Source: Bacteroidales bacterium (GTDB lineage Bacteria; Bacteroidota; Bacteroidia; Bacteroidales; Muribaculaceae). Taken from it: a DNA stretch of 18,393 bases. Where the stretch lies: positions 1 through 18,393 of the forward strand of contig JAAVGX010000052.1 in NCBI GenBank assembly GCA_014800065.1, read 5' to 3'. The translations under genes and the position numbers were made by a program. Positions 1-7,726 of the stretch are shown here, piece after piece (position 1 is the first letter of the stretch; each line of letters begins with the position of its first letter). The notes beneath the pieces are model-generated. The model worked only from the letters and a program-made list of their open reading frames with translations, was not told where the DNA came from and made no database searches.

Positions 1-28
1 TACATTCACATTCGTTAACACTTGAAAA

Positions 29-59
29 TTTGCAGCTTACATCGTTGTTCCTAATTTTG
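29..59 (+). promoter_or_regulatory. Bacteroidota-type promoter of the sigma factor gene
   Basis: TTTG at 29-32, a 19-base spacer and TAATTTTG at 52-59 match the primary-sigma consensus of Bacteroidota exactly (TTTG, 19-21 bases, TAnnTTTG). Transcription would start near 63-66, giving a leader of about 60 bases. The same consensus appears before several other genes here, so this one is read by the housekeeping sigma factor. Confidence 0.8.
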
Positions 60-122
60 CAATGTCGACAAGCAAAAACGACAACAAAATTTCATTCATC
101 ATCCCTTAAAAACTAAACGACA

Positions 123-629
123 ATGACAACTTCTGCTTCTTTCAAGTCCAACCTGATGTCTCTTCAGTCCAACCTGCTCAACTTCGCTTATATGCTCACA
201 TCCAATCGCGATGATGCCTACGATTTGCTGCAGGACACAACCCTGAAAGCCCTCGATAATGAAGAGAAGTATGCCGAGAACACCAACTTCAAGGCATGGG
301 TCATGACAATCATGCGCAATATCTTCATCAACAACTACCGCCGCACTCAGCGCTCCGCCACAGTTGTTGATACCACAGATAATCTCTACCTCATCAACCT
401 CTCCAACGAGTCAACGCTCGAGACTCCCGAAGACGCTTTCGGCGCAAACGAAATCACCGACGCCATCAACGAGATGGAAGACGACTATCGCATCCCCTTC
501 TCGATGCACGTTCAGGGCTACAAATACAACGAAATCGCTGAAAAGATGGATCTGCCCCTGGGAACTATCAAGAGCCGCATCTTCTACGCCCGCAAGCAGC
601 TCCAGACCCGCTTTGCCGATTACCGTTAA
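123..629 (+). CDS. ECF-type RNA polymerase sigma factor
   Basis: This 168-residue protein is a sigma-70 family factor of the extracytoplasmic-function group, which binds core RNA polymerase and selects promoters. Residues about 12-80 form the sigma-2 region: a helix ending DAYDLLQDTTLKAL, then FKAWVMTIMRNIFINNYRR, the usual core-binding and -10 recognition segment. Residues about 110-165 form sigma-4, with a helix-turn-helix around YNEIAEKMDLPLGTIKSRI for -35 recognition. Length is normal for the family. The ATG at 123 is about 60 bases after a consensus promoter. No anti-sigma factor gene follows; the next gene is convergent. It may therefore belong to the stand-alone Bacteroidales ECF factors rather than the FecI type paired with FecR. 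The regulon cannot be told from the sequence. Confidence 0.93.
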   Translation: MTTSASFKSNLMSLQSNLLNFAYMLTSNRDDAYDLLQDTTLKALDNEEKYAENTNFKAWVMTIMRNIFINNYRRTQRSATVVDTTDNLYLINLSNESTLETPEDAFGANEITDAINEMEDDYRIPFSMHVQGYKYNEIAEKMDLPLGTIKSRIFYARKQLQTRFADYR

Positions 630-669
630 GGAAATGGTTTATAAAGTTTAATAGTTTAGACGGTTCAGT

Positions 670-691
670 CCTGTCTAATAGTTTAGGCAGG
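670..691 (+). terminator. Hairpin downstream of the sigma factor gene
   Basis: CCTGTCTAA at 670-678 pairs with TTAGGCAGG at 683-691 (nine pairs, one G-U) around a four-base loop. It overlaps the second copy of an 11-base direct repeat, TAATAGTTTAG, at 649-659 and 676-686. There is no clear T-run, so a terminator role is only possible. Confidence 0.35.
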
Positions 692-735
692 CTCACAATA
701 GAAAAATAGGTTAATGATTTGATATGATAATGAGT

Positions 736-767
736 ATCGCGCCCCGGCTGAGAAGTCGGGGCGCGAT
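736..767. terminator. Strong GC-rich hairpin between convergent genes
   Basis: ATCGCGCCCCG at 736-746 pairs perfectly with 757-767; two more inner pairs leave a GAGA tetraloop at 750-753. It lies between the ends of the sigma gene and the PurF-like gene, so it probably stops transcription from both sides. Neither side has a long T-run, so it is not a textbook intrinsic terminator. Confidence 0.6.
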
Positions 768-791
768 GCTTATGTGTGGCTATACCGGGAA

Positions 792-2201
792 TCAGAAGTG
801 TGATGTGCCGTCGAAGCAGTGAGTGCAAATTCGGCATTTAGGCAGACCGATGGATTCAACCAGCGTTTCGAGAGGGTTGAATTTGAGCGAAGTGAGGCCA
901 AAACGCTCACGAATCTTCTCCACCAGAGCCTCGTACTGGGGAGTGCCCGTAGTGGCATACAGATCCAGATTTTTGTCGGGCGAACCTTCGAGTTCTTCGA
1001 TAATACGGCGTGTCAGGAGCTCCATATCGCTCTTGGAGGAAGTGAAGTTGAGGTAACGGCAACCGTAGATAAGGGGCGGGCAGGCAATGCGCATATGCAC
1101 CTCCTTGGCTCCGCAGCGGTAAAGTTCTCCCACATTGTCGTTGAGCTGAGTGCCGCGCACAATGGAGTCGTCGCAGAAGAGCGCGCGTTTGCCTTTGAGC
1201 ATAGCCTCGTTGGGTACAAGCTTCATCTTGGCTACCAGATTGCGCATGCTCTGGTTGGCGGGAGTGAAAGAACGTGGCCAGGTGGGGGTATACTTGCAAA
1301 TACAGCGATGGTAGGGCACTCCATGACCGGCTGCATAACCAAGAGCCATACCCACGCCGGAATCGGGAATACCGCAGGCGCAATCTACCTCGGTATTATC
1401 GGTCTGACCCATGGCGTAACCTGACGAAAAACGTGCTTCTTCTACGTTTCGGCCTTCATAGGAGGAAGTTGGGAAACCATAGTACACCCACATGAAGGAG
1501 CAGATCTGCATTTCGGGGAGGGGTTCGGACAGAACGGAAAGGCCGTTCTTTGTTATTTCCACAATTTCGCCGGGACCGAGGTCGCGAACGTGGTGATAAT
1601 CGAGGTTGGGAAATGCTGTGCTTTCGGTGGCAGCTGCATAGGCACCGTCCTTGGCTCCTAATACGATAGGCGTACGGCCGAGTTTATCGCGTGCTGCAAT
1701 TATTGAATTCTCTGTGAGAATAAGCATGGAGCAGGAGCCTTCCACCTTTTCGAATACCTTGCGAATACCTTCCACGAAAGTTGAGCCCTGATTGACCAGC
1801 AGGGCAATCAGTTCGGTCTGATTGGTGCGCCCTTGCGAGAGCTCGCCGAAGTGGGCTCCTGAATCCAGCAGCTCGCGTTCGAGCTCATCCATATTGCAGA
1901 TACGAGCCACAGTGACGATTGCAAACTTGCCTAAGTGCGAATTGAACACTATTGGCTGCGGGTCGGTATCGGATATTACACCTATGCCCAAATTGCCTTC
2001 GAACTTATCGAGGTCACCCTCAAATTTTGTTCGGAAATATGTGCTTTCGATTGAGTGAATTGAACGGCAGAAACAGTGCTGTTTGTGGTCGTAGGTGACC
2101 ATACCGGCACGGCGCGTGCCTAAATGAGAGTTGTAGTCAACTCCGTAGAATAGATCGGTGCGGCATGGATGCTCGGCCGCTACCCCAAAAAATCCTCCCA
2201 T
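792..2201 (-). CDS. PurF-like amidophosphoribosyltransferase paralogue without glutaminase residues
   Basis: The 469-residue protein has the two-domain PurF layout. The C-terminal phosphoribosyltransferase domain is intact: PRPP loop CDDSIVRGTQ with D344 and D345, the segment PDSGVGMALGYA, and C456, C459 and C462 near the end, resembling the 4Fe-4S ligands of Bacillus-type PurF. The N-terminal Ntn glutaminase fold is recognisable but inactive by inspection. It starts MGGFFG where PurF has the catalytic Cys right after Met; the GHVRYPT segment is replaced by GVISDTD; the HNGNL oxyanion motif reads VARICN. An in-frame TAA six codons upstream, with no Cys codon between, rules out a wrong start. 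A similar MGGFFG protein is, from memory, found across Bacteroidales beside a normal PurF. Possible roles are an ammonia-dependent enzyme, another PRPP-using reaction, or regulation. It is monocistronic with its own promoter. Confidence 0.85.
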   Translation of the reverse strand: MGGFFGVAAEHPCRTDLFYGVDYNSHLGTRRAGMVTYDHKQHCFCRSIHSIESTYFRTKFEGDLDKFEGNLGIGVISDTDPQPIVFNSHLGKFAIVTVARICNMDELERELLDSGAHFGELSQGRTNQTELIALLVNQGSTFVEGIRKVFEKVEGSCSMLILTENSIIAARDKLGRTPIVLGAKDGAYAAATESTAFPNLDYHHVRDLGPGEIVEITKNGLSVLSEPLPEMQICSFMWVYYGFPTSSYEGRNVEEARFSSGYAMGQTDNTEVDCACGIPDSGVGMALGYAAGHGVPYHRCICKYTPTWPRSFTPANQSMRNLVAKMKLVPNEAMLKGKRALFCDDSIVRGTQLNDNVGELYRCGAKEVHMRIACPPLIYGCRYLNFTSSKSDMELLTRRIIEELEGSPDKNLDLYATTGTPQYEALVEKIRERFGLTSLKFNPLETLVESIGLPKCRICTHCFDGTSHF

Positions 2202-2230
2202 AGAAGTACCTTTTTCTTAAAAATGAAGCA

Positions 2231-2261
2231 CAAAATTACTGCAAATTTTTCCACCTGCAAA
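2231..2261 (-). promoter_or_regulatory. Promoter of the PurF-like gene
   Basis: Read on the minus strand, TTTG (2258-2261), 19 bases, then TAATTTTG (2231-2238) matches the Bacteroidota consensus perfectly. The start would fall near 2226, about 25 bases before the ATG. The spacing and -7 box are identical to those of the sigma gene promoter. Confidence 0.8.
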
Positions 2262-2329
2262 GATTTGTTCCGAAATTAACACTGAAAAAGTTCTATTCTT
2301 CCAGAATTTAGGTTCGGTTGGAGTATATG

Positions 2330-2941
2330 CTACCGAAGATAGAGAGGAGCTTCAGGTCCGGTGTTGAAGATGAGGTCGAGGATGCTCAGTGAGCCGGGGG
2401 TAGGGTGAATTTGCCAATATGGCTGTACGGTGGTGGTGATAGGCATACGACGAAAATCGTGAATCTCCTCAGCGTTGTCGGGTATTCTCGTAAGCACCTC
2501 ACACTCCAGACCTAAAATTCGGCGTACAATAGCATCTGCCAAGTCATCGAGCTCAGTGATGCTTTCGCCCTGAGGTTCCGCAAAAACACCCATAAGTCGG
2601 TCGATGTAGTACTCGAAGAATGGCGAGCGCCCGTAATTGGTGGCAAGGGTCGCCGGAATGGTTTCCCACCAGCGGCCGTGAGCAGACACGGTGACGCGGT
2701 TCCAACTCAGCGCGCCGCCTTCGAAAGCACCGGCAGGGCGGCTCACGGGCACCGTCAGCGCCACAGGTCCGCGAGCCTCGGCTATGGTGAAGCGGTGCAC
2801 GGATTTGGCACGTTTGTCGTAGCGTACCTCGGGGTCGATGACCACGCGTTTATAGCGAGCCATCAGCGCGTAGTAGGAGCTGTCGGCAAATAGTCGCGGA
2901 GGCAGCACGGCCACCACAGCGGGGTCGAATTGCGGTATCAT
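2330..2941 (-). CDS. WbqC family protein
   Basis: The 203-residue protein resembles the WbqC-like family (Pfam WbqC), whose members sit in glycan loci or, in Bacteroidales, beside lepB; no firm biochemical role is known to me. Typical features are an early LPPRLFADSSYYALMARY segment, a RFTIAEARGPVALTVPV strand region, and ATNYGRSPFFEYY followed by a long helix. No signal peptide or membrane segment is seen, so it is probably cytoplasmic. Its ATG overlaps the lepB stop codon as ATGA (2938-2941), so it is translationally coupled as last gene of the rsmI-MBL-lepB-wbqC operon. Downstream there is only a weak 5-bp hairpin (2295-2307) with a short T-run on the minus strand, so the operon end is not sharply defined. 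Confidence 0.75.
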   Translation of the reverse strand: MIPQFDPAVVAVLPPRLFADSSYYALMARYKRVVIDPEVRYDKRAKSVHRFTIAEARGPVALTVPVSRPAGAFEGGALSWNRVTVSAHGRWWETIPATLATNYGRSPFFEYYIDRLMGVFAEPQGESITELDDLADAIVRRILGLECEVLTRIPDNAEEIHDFRRMPITTTVQPYWQIHPTPGSLSILDLIFNTGPEAPLYLR

Positions 2942-4446
2942 TTATCAGGATTGGCATCTCGCAGGATACGGTTCCAGCGAATCTTTCCATCAAAGAGAGA
3001 GCGCTCCTGATCGAGCGAAGCAAGCACTATCATAGGCGTACCCACGATGTGATCTTCCGGCACAAAGCCCCAGAAACGGGAGTCCTGACTAAGGTCACGG
3101 TTATCGCCCATCATGAAGTAGTAATCCATCTTAAAGGTGTAGGTATCCACGGGCTTTCCGCCAATGAGCACCTTTCCGGTAGCTTGGTCGAAGCGAGCAT
3201 CGTCGTTGCCCTCGTAGTTGCGGATTGCACGCCTGTAGATAATCCAGTTCTCGGGAGTAAGCTCGATTGTCTCACCCTTCTTGGGAATCCACAAACCATC
3301 TTCACCGCCATAGTTCGAGAGGGTCCAGTCGCCGTTTTCGGCGAAGGGAAACACGTACCAGGTGAGGTCCTGATTGCTCAGGAAGGGAGCTATATCATTC
3401 CACTTCACATAGTCGGTGAGGATACCTTTGGATTTCATTTTCTCAATCATCCCGAAGGTGAGAGGAGCCACATAAACATAGTCGGTAAGGCTACTTGCGG
3501 GCAGGAATGTGCCCACGTTGGCACGGCTTCCGGTATTGTTCTCAATCATCGAAAGGTCACTTTGGTATATGCCGAGTTCCTTGATGTCGCTGTCGGCCAA
3601 AGGAGTGTTGGTTGAAAAGATGTAGTTGAACTGCACATTCTCGGGGAAGGGCAGCATTTGGCCGTTGATATAGATAGTGTCGCCGGAAATTCTCAGACGG
3701 TCGCCGGGAAGACCGATGGCGCGCTTGACGAAGTTCTGACGACGATCCACGGGGCGGTAGATAATATCGCCGAATTGTTCGGGATGACTGTGCACATATT
3801 CGCGTCCGTAGCGCTTCACGAGCAGGTCGTAGTATTCGGGACTGGTCTCGTCGTACTTGGTGGCTACCGTGTCGCCCACGGGGAAGTTGAACACCACGAT
3901 ATCGCCTTGCTCCACATTGCGCAGCCCCTTCAGACGACGATACTCATTGGAGGGATTGTCCAAGTAGCTCTTATGACCGAAGATGCTGTTATGAACCAGC
4001 GGAAAGTGCACCGGAGTCATCGGCACACGAGGGCCGTAGACCATCTTGTTCACCCACAGGTAGTCGCCGGTGAGCAGTGTCTTTTCCAATGACCCTGAGG
4101 GTATCTGGTAGTTTTGTCCCACAAAGGCGAATACAAAGTAAACCAGAATGAGAGCGTACACAATGGCGTCGACCCAACTCATAATTCCGCGTACCGCCGG
4201 ATTCTTGCTCTTTTTCCACCAGGTGAAGGGGATGTAACCGGTGATGTAAATATCAAAAAGCAGAATTACGAACACGGCCAGCCACCAGCGTTGCATCCAC
4301 GCCACCCATGCCAGAAACAGGAGCGTGACCAGTGCAAATCGAATCCAACGAGTGGGACGGGTAGCCTTTATGCGGTCGGAAAAAGAGGGTGATTTCTGCG
4401 AGGCGGCAGTGTAGTTGGATGGTGAGTTAGATGGTGAAGTATTCAT
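2938..4446 (-). CDS. lepB: Signal peptidase I
   Basis: The inner-membrane peptidase removes signal peptides from exported proteins. Three hydrophobic segments lie at about 35-50, 54-72 and 93-110; the active site follows directly. The catalytic serine is S119 in box B (QIPSGSLEKTLL) and the general-base lysine is K241 in RRQNFVKRAIGLPGDRL. Box E is GDNRDLSQDSRFWGFVP near the C-terminus. At 502 residues it is much longer than the E. coli enzyme (324). The extra length lies between the lysine box and box E, about 200 residues, as I recall for other Bacteroidetes LepB proteins. SGSL instead of SGSM is a mild change. The ATG overlaps the upstream MBL stop codon (ATGA) and the gene's own stop overlaps wbqC. 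Confidence 0.95.
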   Translation of the reverse strand: MNTSPSNSPSNYTAASQKSPSFSDRIKATRPTRWIRFALVTLLFLAWVAWMQRWWLAVFVILLFDIYITGYIPFTWWKKSKNPAVRGIMSWVDAIVYALILVYFVFAFVGQNYQIPSGSLEKTLLTGDYLWVNKMVYGPRVPMTPVHFPLVHNSIFGHKSYLDNPSNEYRRLKGLRNVEQGDIVVFNFPVGDTVATKYDETSPEYYDLLVKRYGREYVHSHPEQFGDIIYRPVDRRQNFVKRAIGLPGDRLRISGDTIYINGQMLPFPENVQFNYIFSTNTPLADSDIKELGIYQSDLSMIENNTGSRANVGTFLPASSLTDYVYVAPLTFGMIEKMKSKGILTDYVKWNDIAPFLSNQDLTWYVFPFAENGDWTLSNYGGEDGLWIPKKGETIELTPENWIIYRRAIRNYEGNDDARFDQATGKVLIGGKPVDTYTFKMDYYFMMGDNRDLSQDSRFWGFVPEDHIVGTPMIVLASLDQERSLFDGKIRWNRILRDANPDK

Positions 4447-5420
4447 TTGGCGGGGTTTAATACGTAGAGGTATGAGGCTTCCGAGCGGGGCAGTACATGC
4501 ACGCGCAAGCGCTGATCCGAAAGATTTTCCGACCCGGTGTTGACCGGCACATTGGCTTCCTCGAGTGCGGAAACCACAGTTTTGAGTGCAATCTGCGGGG
4601 TGTTGTTATCCTGACTCAGATGACAAAGGAACACACGACGCAAATTCCCCTCGGGAGCTATGGCTGCCAGATAACGCGCAGTATCGGCGTTGTCGAGATG
4701 ACCGACTGTAGAGGTAATTCGAGCCTTCAGATGCTGAGGGTATGAACCGCGACGGAGCATATCGGCATCGTAATTACTCTCAATCATCAGATACTCGGCC
4801 TGGCGCATATAGAAGTCGGAGCGCGAGGTGATGGTGCCGGTGTCGGTGGTGATGACGAACTTGGTGCCGGCCCCTTCAATCAGGAAGCCTGCATTGTCGG
4901 TGCCGTCGTGGCTTGTTTCAAAAGGCGTTACCCTCAGAGCACCCAGTTCGATGGGAAATTCCTTGAATATAGGGGTGTGGTAGTCCTTGATTCTACGGGA
5001 TGTGTTGTGGCGTCGCAGCAATCCGTTCAGGGCCTTGGGAGTGGCATAAAGACGCATATGCTGATAGCGACGCAGGATTGAGTAGGCATAGCGAACGTGG
5101 TCGCCGTGGTCGTGGGTGAGGAGAATACCGCGGATTGTATCCATATCCACGCTGTTAAGTGCAAGCTGCTCAAGCACATAATGATTATCTACGCCGGCAT
5201 CTATAAGCAAACCGCACGAAGGGGTGCCGATATAGGCGCAATTTCCGCTGGACCCGGAGCCGAACGATATGAACCGCAGACGCTCTTCCTTGACCAGCAC
5301 ATCGTCCTCCATGGGGCGCAACAGAGCGGCACCATCGTCCTCCTGGGATATGGTGTCGAACAGTCCGGGGGTATTCTCCCAGTAAAGCTCCTGGTTGCGT
5401 TTTTGGCGGCGTCTACTCAT
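4443..5420 (-). CDS. MBL-fold metallohydrolase, YycJ/WalJ-like
   Basis: The 325-residue protein is a metallo-beta-lactamase-fold hydrolase. The metal motif is THDHGDHV with H103, H105, D107 and H108. The core begins at LRFISFGSGSSGNCAYIGT near residue 48, the usual start of YycJ/WalJ-type proteins. Later ligands are plausible in FETSHDG and TTDTGTI, with VGHLDN further on. WalJ-type proteins have been linked to DNA or cell-wall processes and to nuclease activity; the substrate here is unknown. The first 47 residues are a polar, charged extension not usual in the family; a later start is possible, but this ATG lies only two bases from the rsmI-like stop and fits the operon. No signal peptide is seen, so it is cytoplasmic. 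Confidence 0.87.
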   Translation of the reverse strand: MSRRRQKRNQELYWENTPGLFDTISQEDDGAALLRPMEDDVLVKEERLRFISFGSGSSGNCAYIGTPSCGLLIDAGVDNHYVLEQLALNSVDMDTIRGILLTHDHGDHVRYAYSILRRYQHMRLYATPKALNGLLRRHNTSRRIKDYHTPIFKEFPIELGALRVTPFETSHDGTDNAGFLIEGAGTKFVITTDTGTITSRSDFYMRQAEYLMIESNYDADMLRRGSYPQHLKARITSTVGHLDNADTARYLAAIAPEGNLRRVFLCHLSQDNNTPQIALKTVVSALEEANVPVNTGSENLSDQRLRVHVLPRSEASYLYVLNPAK

Positions 5421-5422
5421 TG

Positions 5423-6130
5423 TCAGCGGTACAGTAAAAAGATGGCAGGTCTCTTGTCGTAATTATATTTTTCTGATTTCCAGCTCCGTAGCGGCAGGGT
5501 GCGGATACTCTGGTCGGGCGAAGTGATGTCGCAGGCAACACACAGGAGCATATCGCCGGGCAGTACGGTGGTCAATTCGGCTATAAGCCGGTTATTGCGA
5601 TAGGGCGTTTCGATGAAAATCTGGGTCTGACCCTCGGCTCGGATACGGCGCTCCATTTCCTTCAACTTGGAAGCTCGTGCGCGTGCCTCGATTGGCAAAT
5701 ACCCCAGAAAAGCAAAGCTCTGCCCGTTAAAGCCCGAACCCATCAACCCCATCAGAATGCTCGACGGGCCCACGAGCGGCATTACCTGAAGACCCTTTCG
5801 TTGAGCCAGCGCCACAAGGTCGGCACCGGGGTCGGCCACGGCGGGACAACCGGCCTCGCTGATTACTCCGATGTCGTGTCCCTCAATAGCGGGGGCGAGC
5901 ATGGCTTCCACCGCTTCGGGGGCAGTGTGTTCGTTGAGTACCTCGAAATGGAGCTCGTTGATGTCGATACTCTTGTCGCAAGCCTTCAGGAAGCGTCGTG
6001 CGGTCCGGAGCTCCTCCACAACAAAATAACGCACCGTGCGGATAAGCTCGATGTTGCGCGCCGGCAACACTTCCGACACCGGCACGGATGCCATCAAAGA
6101 TGGGAAAAGTATGATTCGTCCACGTTCCAT
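5423..6130 (-). CDS. SAM-dependent methyltransferase, RsmI/tetrapyrrole methylase family
   Basis: The 235-residue protein belongs to the tetrapyrrole methylase fold family that includes RsmI, which 2'-O-methylates C1402 of 16S rRNA. Family motifs are GVISEAGCPAVADPGADLV (SAM-binding loop region, RsmI usually ISDAGTPxISDPG), then MPLVGPSSILMGLMGSGF and FLGYLP. QTQIFIETPYRN is the usual fourth region. It is shorter than E. coli RsmI (about 286 residues), as in other Bacteroidales homologues. Some Bacteroidales carry both this form and a longer RsmI, so the 16S role is likely rather than certain. It is first in the operon with the MBL hydrolase, lepB and wbqC. The -7 box lies only nine bases before the ATG, so the mRNA may be nearly leaderless. 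Confidence 0.85.
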   Translation of the reverse strand: MERGRIILFPSLMASVPVSEVLPARNIELIRTVRYFVVEELRTARRFLKACDKSIDINELHFEVLNEHTAPEAVEAMLAPAIEGHDIGVISEAGCPAVADPGADLVALAQRKGLQVMPLVGPSSILMGLMGSGFNGQSFAFLGYLPIEARARASKLKEMERRIRAEGQTQIFIETPYRNNRLIAELTTVLPGDMLLCVACDITSPDQSIRTLPLRSWKSEKYNYDKRPAIFLLYR

Positions 6131-6139
6131 ATCGACCTA

Positions 6140-6170
6140 CAAAATTAAAAAAAATTCCTCAATTATCTAA
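6140..6170 (-). promoter_or_regulatory. Promoter of the rsmI-lepB operon, close to the start codon
   Basis: On the minus strand TAATTTTG lies at 6140-6147, matching TAnnTTTG. Nineteen bases upstream is TTAG (6167-6170), one mismatch from TTTG. Transcription should start about four to seven bases after the box, leaving only a few bases before the ATG at 6130. Confidence 0.6.
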
Positions 6171-6324
6171 GACCGTATTACACAATATTTGTTAACGCAG
6201 TCTGAGCATTAATAACCGGTTGTTCATATAAATATCAATAAAAAAAACAGCTCCTTTACTTGAACATATCCACATCCACCTATGTTATATAAGCAACTAA
6301 CATAAAAAACTAATAACAAACATT

Positions 6325-6924
6325 ATGGCTCAGACAACTCCCCAAAGCCTTAAAGGCACCCAAACTGAAAAGAACCTCGTAATTGCATACGTGGCAGAAT
6401 CCACTGCATATACAAGATATACTTTCTATGCCCAGCAGGCAACAAAAGAAAGCTATTTCCCCATCGCTCAGGTATTCAACGAAACAGCCGATAACGAACT
6501 TCACCACGGCAAGATTTTCTTTAAATACCTTGAAGGCGGTTCCGTGAACGTAAGCGTAGATGTAGACGCCGGTGTGATCGGCACTACCGCTCAGAACCTC
6601 GAAATCGCCGCAGCCGAAGAAGAAAGTGAAGGCGTCGACCTCTACCGCAAGAGCGCCGAAGTTGCCCGCGAAGAAGGTTTCGACGACATCGCCGAACATT
6701 TCGAAGCAATCGCTCAAATCGAAGAGCAGCACCGCAAACGCTTCCTCCACTACCTCAAGCAGGTTAAGGAAGGCACCGTGTGGAAACGCAACCATGAAAT
6801 CACCTGGAAGTGCCTCGTTTGCGGATATGAATTCAAGGGTACAGAACCCCCTGTAAAATGCCCCGCTTGCAACCATCCTCGCGAACACTACATGGCAATG
6901 GACTATGTAGAAGGCATGGAATAA
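6325..6924 (+). CDS. rbr: Rubrerythrin
   Basis: Rubrerythrin reduces hydrogen peroxide in the cytoplasm of anaerobes, using electrons passed through a rubredoxin centre. The 199-residue protein has the full two-domain build. Residues about 10-150 are the ferritin-like four-helix diiron domain, with likely ligands around E25, E58, E99, E134 and H137 (ESTAY, ETADNELHH, AAAEEES, IEEQHRKR). Residues 160-195 are the rubredoxin domain with C163, C166, C179 and C182. The C-terminus is complete. There is no Shine-Dalgarno site. No perfect promoter is seen; CTTG at 6259-6262 with TATGTTAT at 6281-6288, or AATATTTG at 6184-6191, are weak candidates. It is monocistronic, ended by the terminator at 6942-6975. 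Peroxide-responsive control is common for the family, but no operator is recognisable. Confidence 0.97.
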   Translation: MAQTTPQSLKGTQTEKNLVIAYVAESTAYTRYTFYAQQATKESYFPIAQVFNETADNELHHGKIFFKYLEGGSVNVSVDVDAGVIGTTAQNLEIAAAEEESEGVDLYRKSAEVAREEGFDDIAEHFEAIAQIEEQHRKRFLHYLKQVKEGTVWKRNHEITWKCLVCGYEFKGTEPPVKCPACNHPREHYMAMDYVEGME

Positions 6925-6941
6925 TAAAAGATATTAAAATG

Positions 6942-6975
6942 GCCGACGGACTTTTCTCCGTCGGCTATTTTTATT
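6942..6975 (+). terminator. Intrinsic terminator of rubrerythrin
   Basis: GCCGACGGA (6942-6950) pairs perfectly with TCCGTCGGC (6957-6965) around a six-base loop, followed by TATTTTTATT. This is a textbook rho-independent terminator, 18 bases after the rubrerythrin stop codon. Confidence 0.9.
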
Positions 6976-6983
6976 GCCGGAGA

Positions 6984-7015
6984 TTTGGTAGAACAGAAAT
7001 AAAGGTGTAACTTTG
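6984..7015 (+). promoter_or_regulatory. Promoter of tRNA-Gly
   Basis: TTTG at 6984-6987, a 20-base spacer and TAACTTTG at 7008-7015 match the Bacteroidota consensus. The expected start (about 7019-7022) lies only a few bases before the mature tRNA 5' end at 7028, so this tRNA is transcribed by itself. Confidence 0.82.
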
Positions 7016-7027
7016 CAACATCAAGCT

Positions 7028-7100
7028 GCGGCAGTAGCTCAGTTGGTAGAGCATCAGCTTCCCAAGCTGAGGGTCGCGAGTTCGAGCCTCGTTTGCCGCT
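7028..7100 (+). tRNA. tRNA-Gly, anticodon CCC
   Basis: A complete cloverleaf can be drawn. The acceptor stem is 7028-7034 with 7093-7099 (one G-U) and the discriminator U is at 7100, as expected for tRNA-Gly. The D arm is GCTC/GAGC at 7037-7052. The anticodon stem is TCAGC/GCTGA at 7054-7070, with loop TTCCCAA and anticodon CCC at 7061-7063. The T arm is 7076-7092 with loop TTCGAGC. CCA is not encoded. It reads GGG glycine codons. Confidence 0.96.
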
Positions 7101-7101
7101 C

Positions 7102-7147
7102 AAGAAACCGGCCAACCCCATCAGGAGGTTGGCCGGTTTCTTTTTTC
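7102..7147 (+). terminator. Intrinsic terminator after tRNA-Gly
   Basis: A perfect 16-bp stem (7102-7117 with 7127-7142) and a nine-base loop are followed by a T-run through 7146. It starts one base after the tRNA discriminator and the following base. The arm is symmetric enough to also slow transcription from apt, which ends at 7166 on the other strand. Confidence 0.92.
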
Positions 7148-7165
7148 TGACAGCAGTTGAGTTTA

Positions 7166-7684
7166 TCAGTAAGTGATGAGCGAAGTTACTTCCGCATCGG
7201 CGGGCAGATTTGCACGTCCGTTCAGAGCCGAGAGCTCAATGATGAAGTTAATGTAGATTTTCTTGGGGTTGAGCGACTTCACCAGAGCATAGGCAGCAGC
7301 CATAGTACCACCGGTGGCCAGAACATCATCGTGGAGCACCACAATGTCGTCGGGAGTAATCGCGTCGCGATGAATTTCAATCACGTCCGTTCCATACTCC
7401 TTGGCATATTCCTGACGGATAGTGTCGGCAGGCAACTTACCCGGCTTACGCGCAGGCACGAATCCGGCGCCAATTTCGTAGGCAAGGATAGAACCGCCGA
7501 TAAAGCCGCGCGACTCGATTCCCACCACTTTGGTCACACCCTTGTCGCGGTAGAGCTGCGAAAGATCCCAACCGATGATGTGAAGTGCGCGGGGATCTTT
7601 GAACACTGTGGTCAGATCCTTGAATACAATTCCCTTCGAAGGAAAATCGTACACATCGCGAATGCGAGATTTGATATATTCCAT
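7166..7684 (-). CDS. apt: Adenine phosphoribosyltransferase
   Basis: The cytoplasmic purine-salvage enzyme makes AMP and pyrophosphate from adenine and PRPP. The 172-residue length is typical. Hallmarks are FPSKGIVFKDLTTVF near the N-terminus, GIESRGFIGG (55-64), PARKPGKLP (78-85) for the adenine and flexible-loop region, and the PRPP loop IVVLHDDVLATGGTM with D119 and D120. It is last in the minus-strand ybeY-mnmG-apt operon, 65 bases after mnmG. That gap has no promoter match but contains the parS-like palindrome. apt next to mnmG is a known Bacteroides arrangement. Confidence 0.97.
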   Translation of the reverse strand: MEYIKSRIRDVYDFPSKGIVFKDLTTVFKDPRALHIIGWDLSQLYRDKGVTKVVGIESRGFIGGSILAYEIGAGFVPARKPGKLPADTIRQEYAKEYGTDVIEIHRDAITPDDIVVLHDDVLATGGTMAAAYALVKSLNPKKIYINFIIELSALNGRANLPADAEVTSLITY

Positions 7685-7726
7685 AGCTATGTGATTTAAG
7701 TTATTGATTGTCGGTTAGTTGAATTG

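Noticed and set aside
6266..6274. DnaA-box-like ATATCCACA upstream of rubrerythrin
   Set aside because: A single 8-of-9 match with no cluster, no AT-rich unwinding element and no dnaA or dnaN nearby; not an origin.
6310..6888. 192-codon minus-strand frame opposite rubrerythrin
   Set aside because: Rubrerythrin is unmistakable, with four rubredoxin cysteines and diiron ligands; the antisense frame has no start signals or family features.
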